A stretch of 64,000 nucleotides of DNA, from contig NC_049979.1 in assembly GCF_000003815.2 (NCBI RefSeq), forward strand, positions 7,662,589 to 7,726,588, given 5' to 3'. A program made the position numbers and the translations under genes. The notes beneath the pieces were generated by a model. That model saw nothing but the letters and a program-made list of their open reading frames with translations. It had not been told where the DNA came from and searched no databases. Shown here in pieces: positions 52,971 through 64,000 of this stretch; position 1 is the stretch's first letter, and each line of letters starts with the position of its first letter. The DNA comes from Branchiostoma floridae. Its lineage: Eukaryota > Chordata > Leptocardii > Amphioxiformes > Branchiostomatidae.

Positions 52971-55900
52971 CTACTTTTCTAGTGAGCTGTAGATAGCTCT
53001 CATCCAGATAGCCACTGCCTGCGCCCCAGGGTCAGGTCTGGTCAGGCGATCTGTGCTGACATAGCTGGCACGACCAGCCCTCGCCGCCATGGTGGCTGTC
53101 CTCTGTGCTGAACTCTCTGCTGCCTGTAAATAAAGATGGTATCTCTTGAAGCTGCTTTACAAGTAGATGGCAGTTAAAGGAAAGACTTGAGCATCAAATA
53201 TGACGATGGAATAAAAAAATTGAAAGGCTATTTGAAGAAGATATAATTCACTGAGTATTAGGCCTGTTGTGAAAGTGTAAACATTTGTAAGAAATCTACA
53301 GTTCAGAAGAGGTTTCAAAAGATAATCACATGTTGCTGAGAAATTCACCAATGTCTAATGTAACAAGTGCTACTAGAGTTTCAACATACAGGGTAGAACA
53401 GAGTAAGTTAGCCATTACCTCCACAGCTTTCTGTAGAGTTGGCATGCTATCAGCAGTTTCTTCTTGCAGTGCCTTCAGGACTTCAGTGGCTGCATGAAGA
53501 GGATCCAGCTGCATAAAAAAGTGTGTCATTCTTATGAACTTTGTATATTTTCTCCAGAAAAACTTGATTACCAGAAACGATAAACTGATTTTCTGCCAAG
53601 TCAATGTAACTCCCTCAAATGTACCATTTGATTCATTTTTCTTCATAAGAAATTACTCAATTATGATACTAATTGAGTATCGGTAACATACCATTGTTCT
53701 GTCACCTGGATCAGCACCTCCATACCTGATAATGAGGAAAGGAAAATAATGTTTCTGTAGCAACCTTCAGAAATTCAATGTATCACTCTCACTCTGCATT
53801 ATAACGCAAGTCTGACAGTCAAAAACATACCACCATCACTGAATTTTATCTTGTGAATTATCCATAGTTTATGCTATCTCTGTGTATAATTATTTCCAAC
53901 TTCTTAGTTCATTGCCTTGTAGTGGTCTAATGATCTTGCTCAATCTCGTGAAAAAATTACTGTAAATGCAGAAATGTTTGCGGTGGATTAATGTTCGCTC
54001 TTTTCGCGGCGGCCGCATCACCACGAATTTAAAACCACCGCGAACATTTTTTAATAACAGTAAGAGACTACAATGCATGGTGCTACCACGAAATTAAAAC
54101 CACTTTGAAAAGTCCATTTTCCCGCTAATGCGAAATTAAATCCCCGCGAACTTAAATGCATTTACAGTACCTTTAAAAAGCTGTGTTTCTAGCTGGTGTA
54201 ACAACTCACCTGATGATGGATGCTACACCAGCCTTCATCGCAGCGGTCCAGCTAGCAGGAGTGACAGACGTCATCACAGACTGTGCACCGGCAGTCAGGA
54301 ACAGGCTGTACAGCTACAGAGTGAGAAGATAATTGCTACCTCATCATGTGTGTGAGTTGTTCCGTATGATTCTTTTTGTTTGTTTGAACCTTTGTTTATT
54401 CATAAAAGCTCACATTGGCCTGCAGACCACTTTTCATTGAGATCATGAGGGAAGAGGCAAGGGTCAGACAAACTATACACATCAGTTTACATCATTTAAA
54501 GTCCTAATGAGTCTTCTAAATTTATCTACACAATTTTACATATTACAAAATACATAATGGTGAGAGCTGCTACATGATTCAAGTCTGTTAATTTCGGTCG
54601 TCGTTTCCATTACTTTACGAGTGTCTTAAAGGAGGCCAGAGTTGGGGCTGTGTGTATGTCTGGTGGTAGACTGTTCCAGATGTTCGATCCACAGTAGGCG
54701 ATGGCTCTTCTGAAGGTATCATGGACTTAAAATGATAATCTGCACTAAACAACAGTGTAGATGTAAAGATTCTTCTCTGTACGTCGATGAAGGTTAGACA
54801 TCCAGGTAACAAGATAGGCCAAAAAGTAGTTACTCAAGTCAAAATCACATCCAGTTGCTTGAGTAACTGCTTTTGGGCGTATTCTTCTCTGTACTTTATC
54901 AAATTTCCCCATCTCATGTGTCTCACCCCTCCCGAGGCTCCCCCCATGCTCCTCTCCACGATGGTGGCCATCTCCTGCAGCAGGACAGCAGGAGTCTGGC
55001 ACGGCAGGCCGGGGGTGTCAGCTGACCCAAGGGCTGACAGGATGGCTGGTGAACAAGAGAGAATGGTCAGATACATACACGCATGTAAGTAAAATCAGGA
55101 ATTCTTTCTTGATATGTTTTCTTGACACCAATGTGAGCACATATCCAACTGTCTACAGTTACACAATTGCATACACTGATAATTTTATTGGCCTCATAAG
55201 CCCTACCAAAGATTGCCATCCCTTTCCAACTATAACACCAACAATACTTATTGTAATTCACTTTGTCTTCCCAGTACCAAATTGTCACGGTCTGAGAAAA
55301 TTCAATTTGTTCTCAGAACTAAATGTTCACGGTGAATGACTTATTTGTTATCGTCACCAAGATTAATTATTTGTTATCGGTAATGATAAGTTTACGTTAC
55401 AGTCGTCACCGTAAAAACTGTGAACATATGAGTACATTGAGAAAAATCAGGAATTACAGTACCCTTAGCTCCTTTGGCCAGCGTGCTGCCACAGTCCCCA
55501 TCTCCACAGGCCCGGTCAAGGTCATTCAGCTGTTCCTCTGCTGTCATCAGAGAGTTGCAGACAGCAGACACAACACGGAAGATCTGCTGGGCTGTGTCTG
55601 TGAGTACAAGAAGTCAACTTTGCTTTCAAACTGCAGTCTTTTCACTCCTGTGTACCAAAGGCCAAACATTAAGCTTTACTTTCCTTCTGTGTAAATGTCA
55701 GAACAATTGCCAGCAAGACTGTAGGTACAGTTATGTCCGTATTCAACACAGGTAGTTTTTCATTTGAATGCTCTAAATTTCTGCCAAATTTTAGTGAAGG
55801 CTACAGGGTAGTAGAGCTTGGAGAAATGGCAATCTTTGAGAAATGTAAAACCTACCTTTGTCGACCTTTGTGGCACCTGCAATTACGGTTGCTGCTTGCT

Positions 55901-58900
55901 GAGTGTCAGTTGAGAGCTGCACCCTTGTCCTGGTGGTGCGCAGGGTGCCCGTACTGGGGGAGGGGCACATGGGAAACCAGGCATGAGCTGTGGTCTGAGC
56001 ATCTGGGGGAAGAGCCAGCAGGTTTGTCACTAAAACTTTCACAACTCTCCACAAACTTTAACTCAGTAAGTATAGAGTAACTGATGGTGGAGCCATGATT
56101 CATCACGCGCCCCACTTGCACAGGCTATTATTGAACTTGGACCTGGCATGGGCCACTTCAACTTGCAATTCAAATAACTGCAGACACACACCAAGACAAG
56201 CAAACAGACAGATCAATCAGCAGACATACTTAACTTATAGCCTGGATACCATCCTCCATTGAAACTGCTGGCTCAATCTTTTCACTTGCTAACAACCGAT
56301 GTAGGGGTATATTTATAGGTAAGATAAAGTATGAGTTTAAAGATTGTAGAATTTCCGTTTGTTTATAATTTAGTACAAAGAAAGAAAGTCCTGTACCCAG
56401 ACAGCGGCGCCTGGTGTCATCCAGTCTCAGCAGGGTCAGGGACATGCCTGCCATTTCCTGTGACGTCACAAACGGCCCCACATACGTCCTCTCCACAGAC
56501 ACACCGCGGGCCTCTGTTCAGAGGTTTGGAAAATGTACCATTTAGAATAGCCTGTGTGTAACATCCCAATATTCCAAACAAATGGTAGAGTCCGTCACCC
56601 CCTTCGTTCCGAATATTGGGATGTTACATGTGTTTACACAATCTCTCGCTGGCTGGAGTTAATGTAGGCCCAGCCACTAGAGATGCTATTATAGTTAGGC
56701 TTTCAAGCTTGGCTCGAGCGGGAGCTCGACCAAAGTAAAGTAAGTAAGTACATTTAGAACAATCCTTGAACTACATAATATACATACATATATGCATATT
56801 CTTACTCTATTAGTTTCTCTATTAGAGTTGAAGCATACACAAAGTTCTGCTTCCAGTATTCTCCATCGTGCATCCTGTCAGTCATGACTTTCCCATTTAA
56901 ACCTGAGTTGCAGCCTCGATCAGTTTCTTTAAGGCAAGGTTGGGTCGGCCCACTTTCCTTGGAAGAATTACTGCGGGGGCAGTATTGTGTGTATATGACC
57001 AAAACAGTTGTACACTATCATGAAAGTAAGTCTGAGTTGGTAAATTGCAGTTTGACATTTTGCTGTCATCTCTGTCATCACAAGCTATTGTTGGATGATG
57101 GCTTTATATACAGATCTAGTTTACTTTTCAACCTTAAGAGAGTTACTTTTGGAGAGATTTATCTGACAAGGTTGAGCGAAGGACATGGAACGTCAAGACT
57201 TACCCAGGTACTTGATGGCATCTCTGGCTATGATATAGAGCTCCAGGTACGCAGTAGACCCCAGATTATTCACTAGCAGTGCCACACTGTCCCCTTGTGT
57301 TATAGGAAAGGAGCCAGAGTCAACAACATCATAGTGTGGGCCAATGTGTTTCTAGCCTATAATATGTGTATCACAAAAGCTGCAGGTAATGTTGGCAATG
57401 ATAAGCAATGCAGTACCTTCACAAACAGAAAGGAGTGCTAGTTATCTATTAATATATGGGTATAACTCACCTTTCTTCACTTCAATACGGCTGGTGTTGT
57501 CTGGGTTGGTCATGTGAGCGAGTACTGTTTCCACTACCTTTTCAGCTGTATCCATCTACAGAAGATTCATGTCAAAAATACATCTGCTTGTATTCTGGCA
57601 CTAGCAATATAAACAGACATTGAATAAACCAAGATGTCCCAAATTAGGAACCAATTTAGGAATGATGTTCCTACCTTCATTCTTCCCACACCTGCCTCAC
57701 CATGGACACCTAGGAGACAACAATGGTTCATCTGAATGTAAAAACACAATATTGCCCCTATAAAAGCTTCCTTGTCAGATCTATCATACTGAGGAAGAAC
57801 AATTTACTTTTCCTATGGAATCATGTATTATAGTCATAGGTTAGGTTTTTGAAGAAAATGTCAAGCTGACCAGAGGCAGTTTACCTAGTCCAAGCTCAAT
57901 AGTGTCCTGTGGCACCTGGAACATAGGCCCTGACCCAGGCACACTGCAGGGTGACAGGCAGACCCCCATGGTACCTGTAGGAAAATAAACATATCTAAGC
58001 TATCTACTTGTGCATTAAGTTCATAGATGGGTCTATGTACACTTTGACATTACTGTTCTTTTTTTTTGTGGACAAATCTCGCCACTAGCCTGGGTACCAG
58101 GCTACCTCATTACAGCTGCAGCCTTAAATCATCTACCCCCAGTCACAACTTACTACCCCACCAGTAATATGTACGATGAAGTATGTATAGCATACTGACC
58201 CATACTGCTTATTGTGTTCTTCACTGTTTCCACTATTTCAGCCAAGGATTTGCCCTCCTCAGATAAAGCTCCTGCAATCTGAATAAAAGCAATACAAAAT
58301 ACAAATGAGCAGAAAATACAGCATACTTTTATCTACATATACATACATTTTGTATTATATAATCTACATATTCCTTTTTGAAACTGTAGCTTGCACGTTT
58401 ACTGATGTGGCCCTCACATTGTTCCTTCCTTCTTTCCAAATGCATCTGTCCTGCTTATCATGGAAGCTCATCTGTGTTGGTAGTAGTCAAAGTACAATGC
58501 TAAACTTTCTTCTAACACAAATGTATACATGGATCAAATTTTCAATGATTCCTTCAGGATCAATATTGACCAGTCACTTCCAAACATAAACTCGCGAGAG
58601 TTGCAACTGTCCTGAGCATTTTACTCACCTTTTGAACAAACACTGTCCCTGCCAGTCCCCTTCTCCCAGCTGTCTTGTCCTTACTGGAGACAGCGCAGTC
58701 TTCTCCTATACACACCATCTCCACCTGGAGGCCCTCTGCACGCGCACGCTCCACTGCAATCCCAAACGTCAGCCGGTCTCCAGTGTAGTTGGTAACTAGC
58801 ACAATGGCTCCAGCTGAAGCGAATAACGAGAATGATTAATTAATTGATATACTGTGATAGTAGGGAAAGTGATGCGAAAGTTTTTAGTATAGATACTACA

Positions 58901-60579
58901 TGTATAGACTGAAGACATCTAAACATCTAAAGGCTTGATAAAACTAGTAAGTATCTCTCATTCTGTTTGTACAATGTTGTGAGGAAAAAGGGATTCAGGT
59001 GGCAGTGTTATAGTCACAATATATACAAAATGGAGGCCATTTTAGACATATTCTCTGGGTCATGTTGCATTGTAGTTAGGGTGTTTAACTCCTGAAGGCA
59101 TCCTGCTAGAGGGAGAGTGTTATGAGAAATTTGTTTTACAGAGCTCAAACAGTATACAGAATACTGTACTTGTATCCTTACCTGGTCCTGTAACTGCCCG
59201 TAGTGCGGCTAGCACATCATCAGGAGGAGGGGAGGCAAAAATGTTGCCAGGAACAGCTGCAGTGAGCAGGCCACTCCCTACAAATCCTGTAGATCATCAC
59301 CAGGCAAGGGTGAAATGTTTGAATAAGATGCTTAGCTTTTAGTATACTGAATTCTCTATTTGTCGGGGGTTCAGTAGCAGGGAAAAGGTTAGATTACAAA
59401 CACTGTATTCAGTTCAGTTCAGTCATCCATCCGGTGACACTATGAAGTTCTTCCATACGACTATGTCGCGCATGACAGACAGGAGGTCTCTGTATACATG
59501 TACATAATGTACTATGAAACTGGATATGCATCAGCTCAGGTAATCTTCAAGAGCTGAAATTGATAAAATGACACACAAACACTATGATCATGATTTTCAC
59601 ACACAGAAAATATATAAAGAGTGGGTGGAATAGGATGCCGATGATAGGAGTAAGAATAACCCCAAATATTTATCAACTAACTTTTCACAAATATAAATGT
59701 CAGTGTACAGGTACTCACCATGATAAGCCGGTTCGTGTCCAGACCCCCCTCCACTCACCACGGCCACCTTGTTGGCACGGACATCCTCCCAGTCCTCACG
59801 TAACACCACACGGTGGCCGGCCAGCAGGCGTAACCCAGGATTTACCTGGGAAATTATATACAGACAGCAAGAACAACTCTCATCCTGTGTCGTATAATTG
59901 TACAAAGAAAGAGAATTGTTTGGATTCTTTGGTACAGGTTGACCCTTTGGTACAGGTTGACCGTATTTAAAAGCAATTGACATCGAGTAGGGCTAAGTTT
60001 ATATGATCTTGTGGACAAAGTAACACAACAAGGATCAAAGTACAAAGTTAGCAACACTGAGCAAAGTGCAAACTAGCTTGTGATAAACAAGGCACAAAAA
60101 GCTGAAGATAGTCGATGGCAAAAATAATGCAAGAAAGCAATAAACTTGCAAAAAATGTGGTAATATAAATAACAACATTGATAAGAAACAGTGAGCCATA
60201 ATGACACCACTTTCCATGGAAAGGGAAAATGACAGCTGTTTCAATGGCTAAATGAAAGGCCACTTATTTTGTTTGTTGACACTGAAACTATCAAAATAGA
60301 TAACTGAAAACCCACTAAAAAGTGTTATGTACGTAAGATATTGGTACACAGGTTTGTGGTAGCACATACCTGACAGAGACGTATTGTTTGCAGGTTTACA
60401 TCTAGGTACAGCCTACTACAGACATACTTTTGTACCACACAAAACAACAACAACACAAAACGTTCCCTGGGAGAACAATTATCCCTAATATAAAGCTTGC
60501 TTACCGCCACCAGACCCTCCAGCATGTCATCAACACAGGTCTCCACCGAGTCCAGAAGCTTCTTGGTAACATTCGCCAT
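52971..60579 (-). CDS. TKFC: Triokinase/FMN cyclase (dihydroxyacetone kinase)
   Basis: Phosphorylates dihydroxyacetone and glyceraldehyde, and splits FAD to cyclic FMN. Exons in order: 60505-60579, 59719-59845, 59182-59286, 58629-58813, 58200-58278, 57885-57974, 57675-57709, 57471-57555, 57204-57293, 56397-56513, 55856-56002, 55463-55597, 54927-55033, 54210-54313, 53692-53725, 53419-53508, 52971-53123. They join in phase to 585 aa (human 575). DhaK domain: [13 protein letters not shown] and the covalent-substrate His at about residue 223 in GVHGEAG. DhaL domain: [17 protein letters not shown] with the Mg-ATP Asp triad near 406/411/413, [20 protein letters not shown] and [11 protein letters not shown]. 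All catalytic residues I can place are present. Exon 12 has an altered splice donor because of a MITE (see separate entry). Confidence 0.95.
53960..54167. mobile_element. MITE family B, copy 2 (TKFC intron 14)
   Basis: TIRs CTGTAAATGCA and TGCATTTACAG flanked by TA (53958-53959, 54168-54169). Interior GTTTGCGGTGGATTAATG and AAAACCACCGCGAACAT match the 27022 copy. It ends about 40 nt from the exon 14 donor. Confidence 0.87.
54375..54730 (-). mobile_element. LINE 3' end relic in TKFC intron 13
   Basis: On the minus strand, about 54725 to 54610 reads [18 protein letters not shown] then [13 protein letters not shown] and a stop. This is the usual C-terminal end of CR1/L2/jockey-like reverse transcriptase ORFs (IWNSLP...APTLASFK). 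The rest to about 54375 looks like a 3' UTR ending in a GAATAAACAAAGG plus AAAC-type tail. Only the last ~40 codons remain. Confidence 0.7.
54822..54880. repeat. Foldback copy of a dispersed repeat
   Basis: CCAAAAAGTAGTTACTCAAG and CTTGAGTAACTGCTTTTGG face each other around ATCACATCCAGTTG-type sequence. The single-orientation form CCAAAAAGTAGTTACTCAAG then CAACTGGATATGATTTTGG is at 4032-4071, and a reverse copy at about 19686-19716. The 4032 copy is preceded by CAAAGTTCTGCTTCCAGT, also found at about 56838. Confidence 0.65.
55251..55459. mobile_element. MITE family A, copy 3, inserted inside the splice donor of TKFC exon 12
   Basis: Left end TTGTAATTC (one mismatch to the family CTGTAATTC), right end GAATTACAG, TA at 55249-55250 and 55460-55461. 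TKFC exon 12 ends at 55463 on the minus strand, so the target TA is intron positions +2 and +3. The junction donor is now GTACTG. Removing the element would leave GTAAGT. Confidence 0.9.
56558..56627. repeat. Inverted repeat with 17-bp perfect arms (TKFC intron 9)
   Basis: GTAACATCCCAATATTC (56558-56574) and GAATATTGGGATGTTAC (56611-56627), loop 36 nt. Just after it, 56640-56745 has a GGCTCGAGCGGGAGCTCGACC hairpin and a GTAA-repeat tail, which may be a short retroposon. Confidence 0.8.
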
Positions 60580-60860
60580 GATTAACGCTGAACAGAACTT
60601 TTTACGAGCTCCTGAAAACTTGCCTTGTGGACACGCCCCCTTTGTACCAGCTGATTGACCTTTGAGCAGTGTTGACCCGGAAGTAGTTTTGTAGCACTTG
60701 GCTACAGGACGCTTTCGTGTTTTCGCGCCATTTCTGACGCTGCGACATCGCGACATTTGGTATTTCTGTGACACTTAGACGATTCAACGTGAAGACAGTC
60801 TAGTTGCCAAAGACGGGACACTCATCTGCGTCAGAATTTTACTTTCAAGTCTTTACAGGT
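60580..60860. promoter_or_regulatory. TKFC promoter, possibly divergent
   Basis: Contains ETS-type CCGGAAGT (60677-60684) and E2F-type TTTCGCGCC (60721-60729) in a CpG-containing stretch. On the plus strand a CTTTACAG followed by GTATGTGA at 60859 could be the end of a non-coding first exon of a divergent gene that continues beyond the window. Confidence 0.5.
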
Positions 60861-63800
60861 ATGTGATATCAATTGTAACTGTTAATGTTTAGCCGACGTT
60901 GCTGACTTGATCGTCACAGTCAGAGCTATTTATCTGTAACATGGCTGATAACATGAACGTTAACGTTAATGATTGAATAACCACTGAACTTGGTAACGTT
61001 ACCCTATCAAATGTGAATTTGCAATTGTTGACTGAATCATAAGGCAATCTCTGTCTGCTCGGAAATTGATATTTACTTCAAGTATTATAATGATTGTCCT
61101 GAATATGGAGGGTTGCAACAGGTGCGGAACTGTCGCAGCTTGCAGAGTTAACGTTATGTTGTTGTTTTCTATGAGGAAGGTTCTCGACTTTGGGATAGAT
61201 TTCTGATAACAATAGTTACAATTTCGGAATTTTACAGAACCATAAAAGGCCTGGGAATTCTGTAGAATCTGGAAATCTCGAATCCCAGGTGGCCCTCAAG
61301 AGTCTGGGTTTGACCCGTCATTTTCACTGAATAGTAAACATTGTTTTTGAAAGTCGATGACCTCGCAAAGTGTTACCGTTTCGAATCGTTGCATAATGTT
61401 TAGAGAATCCTCTTGGAGTTCAGATAATCTAGCAGGTAACGTTATGTTCTGTCAGACAAATAAATCTTGGTGCTATGACTGCTGTCACAATTTATATATT
61501 TTGTTTTGTTTTGTTTGTGTAGCCAGTCAGTGTCCTGTCATGGTGCTATCAAGTAACAAATAGAAATGGAGCAAAGAAAAAGCCCTGTTTTGATGGTACT
61601 TTGTTTGAATTTACAGCACAGAAAATACACAGGGCATGGGCGTGTAAGGGTTAACAAGAGTGCAGGCCCTCCAACTGACAGACATGTTTGTTATACTCGG
61701 ACATGGCCAAGTTTGGAGACACAAATATTTGCTCAGTACCTCTTTAGACCGGTCAAAGACCTCACTGTTTGTTGAGCAGCTGAAAAATGAGGTCAGGTAT
61801 TGTTACAGAACACCTGATAGGTGTGCAGCTCATAGGTGGGGTCTGCAGGAACAGGTAGTCTGGCTGTTTACCTGCTGAGTTATCAGGTGCTATAAATGCT
61901 ATCAGGTACCTGAACTGCCATAAATGACTCTACCATTTTCAGGACTGGAAGGTGGGGGACACTTTTAGTCATTTTTAGTGATCATAACTACTGAAGGTAC
62001 TACTTAGGTAGAATTTTTTGTACATTTATTTGTAACTGTATGATTTCATAGCAATAGCACAGTGGTTCTGTTGTTGTACCTTGGTATGTTTGAATGAGGA
62101 ACAGACCTGGGCAGTAACATTCTCATCACATTCTGTTGAGGTTAAGATTACAATAACAGGTGTGAGATGCAGCTGTGCAACAAGATGCCAAGAATTTTTC
62201 TTGTCTATGTTTTCATCCTACCTAATACCCTGTCTCAGACAGTGTCCATTTTCCCTGGTCCTTCAACCTGTTACTAGTACAGTAGGAAGTTGTAAATACT
62301 GAAACACCTGTTTGAATTGTACTGTTTTATCAAATTGGTTACATGGTTTTATTACACACTTCCTACCAGTACTCTTACCAAACATGATAGCTGGCTTGCC
62401 ACATTAGACCCCAACTGACCGAGTCCCATTTTATTGAGTAAACTTCAAAAGAAAAGAACCAGTGTGGCCCAAGATGATTAATCGTTCTTTGTCTCCCTAA
62501 CCTGTACTCATCCCACATTCATGAAAATTTATGAGCGTGGAAGCACACACAATGGTTTACTATCACTCTAGATCAGGGTGGGGTACATCTTTCTGCTGAG
62601 CCAGGCCAGGCTGGAGTATATGTCCATGTACTGTTGTGTCAGTAATTTTCTAGATACATATGTATATATACAGTCTAAAATCATACAAAGAGTCTTTACA
62701 TCTACAGTCTATTATTCCTTTTACCAAAGTTATAGGCCAAGTGCCAGGATTTAAGACTAAAAAGGTGTTGGCGGGTTGTTTGCCACCATTGTTTTAGTAT
62801 TATGTACAGGCTATTGTCTTCTTTTTCATTCATGGCTAACCAGGGTTTTATCCTAAAAAACAGTTTTGTTGCTTGTATACAGCTATCCTGTTTCTAGAGC
62901 TGTTATTCCACTACCAGGAACTGACTCTGACAAATTTAAAAAAAAAAAAAAACTTTTGTACGTGCAACATTTGGAAAAAAATACGAAAAGGTCTGAGAAA
63001 GTACAACAAAAATTCAAGGAATTGAAGGCTTGTGACATTGATAAACAAAACTCATCAATGCAGTCATAAAAGGAATTTAAATCTAGTTTCTTCTCAGTGC
63101 ATATTGATATTTCATAGCATGCTCTTATTTTCTGTGGCATTATTCATTCTCATTATACTAATTATGTACCGCAATAGTCTGCTCCATACCAGCTGTCACT
63201 AATATGTCATGTGAACAATGTAGACAAGTATTCACCTTCCCATTGGGACAGAATCACTAGCTGCACGTGCCATATTGTGAATATTATTCAGTCTCTCCTT
63301 TGCAGTTTTCTGTGTAAATTGTAAGCCTCAATTGGAGGTACAATTATAATGTCTAAACAAAAAACAGAATGACACCTCCAAATGTTCTCTTATCCTTGAC
63401 TTTCAGTTGGATTTTTAAAAGAATCCGTAGCTCCCTGAGGCTGGTTGCATCGATGTTAGGTGGTGACATCATCCTCAGACTATGCCCAGACTATGTTAAC
63501 ATGAACAGTCTTATGTCAACTCTGGTTGGGCTACAAAAGTAAAAGACAAGCACAAATGTGAGACCTTGTACATATAAGGGTGCAGCAGTGTTCTTAGGGA
63601 ATGTGTTTGGCAAGAACCTAGTTGTGATATGTCACACATGGTGAATTGTTGTGTGCTGCCCTTGTTTTCTTACTTTAGTGATTGATTTTTGCTGTGTATA
63701 TACAGTAAATCGGTCAGTACTCTGCTGTTTAGACTCTGTGTAGAGTTTTAGACTGTATAGCAGGTTAAATGCCAATTGTAAAACATAGCAATTTACAGCA

Positions 63801-64000
63801 TTTCGATTTTGGCATTCACTCAATTCTGATTCAGCCATGTAGCCTGACACGTTTTCTTGGTAGGAATGGATAGCTTGAATATGCAACCTCAACCTTTAGA
63901 CCTAAATTTTAACTAGACGGTAGAATGCTGTTAGTTGAATGTTATGTTTCAATATATCTACTACAGTGTATTTAACTATGATTTTGTGCTTCTCTTCTTC
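60861..64000. other. No gene recognised; possible long first intron
   Basis: Several short open frames, none with a recognisable family or good splice context. AT-rich, with a poly-A run at about 62938-62951. If a divergent gene starts near 60790, this is its first intron. Confidence 0.5.

Overview
The window is intron-rich animal DNA: five multi-exon genes with GT-AG introns, two 100-N assembly gaps, and many TA-flanked short transposons, a tRNA-derived SINE and non-LTR retrotransposon pieces. Protein similarity to human BIRC6, TWIK-type KCNK, TBCB, LRR1 and TKFC, single-copy gene structure and the repeat style suggest an invertebrate deuterostome, most likely a lancelet (Branchiostoma). That species call is inference.

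Layout: (1) 1011-37387, minus strand: the 5' half of BIRC6, a giant BIR and ubiquitin-conjugating inhibitor of apoptosis. 33 phase-consistent exons encode residues 1 to about 2579. The C-terminal half with the UBC domain lies off the left edge. (2) 37388-40396: intergenic between divergent genes. (3) 40397-44972, plus: a TWIK-subfamily two-pore K+ channel in 6 exons, 329 aa, with a young LINE insertion in intron 3. (4) 46194-49063, minus: TBCB (tubulin cofactor B), 6 exons, 251 aa, with a SINE in intron 1. (5) 49446-51966, plus: LRR1, 6 exons, 422 aa, sharing a 382-bp head-to-head promoter with TBCB. (6) 52971-60579, minus: TKFC (triokinase/FMN cyclase), 17 exons, 585 aa. (7) 60580-64000: no coding gene recognised; a possible divergent non-coding first exon at about 60790-60858.

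The genes do unrelated cellular jobs: apoptosis and ubiquitin control, K+ leak, tubulin folding, CUL2 substrate recognition, and dihydroxyacetone/FAD metabolism. They look like a housekeeping neighbourhood rather than a pathway cluster.

The most unusual items are: a TA-flanked MITE inserted exactly inside a canonical GTAAGT splice donor of TKFC exon 12; a 6.6-kb non-coding element with TIRs in BIRC6 intron 26 that carries a dimeric 674-bp tandem array and palindromic subterminal motifs; BIRC6 exon 12 flanked on both sides by partial copies of its own splice junctions; and a perfect 38-bp palindrome followed directly by a second hairpin in BIRC6 intron 1.

Exon boundaries were set by hand from splice sites, reading phase and remembered human protein similarity. 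No alignment or transcript was available.
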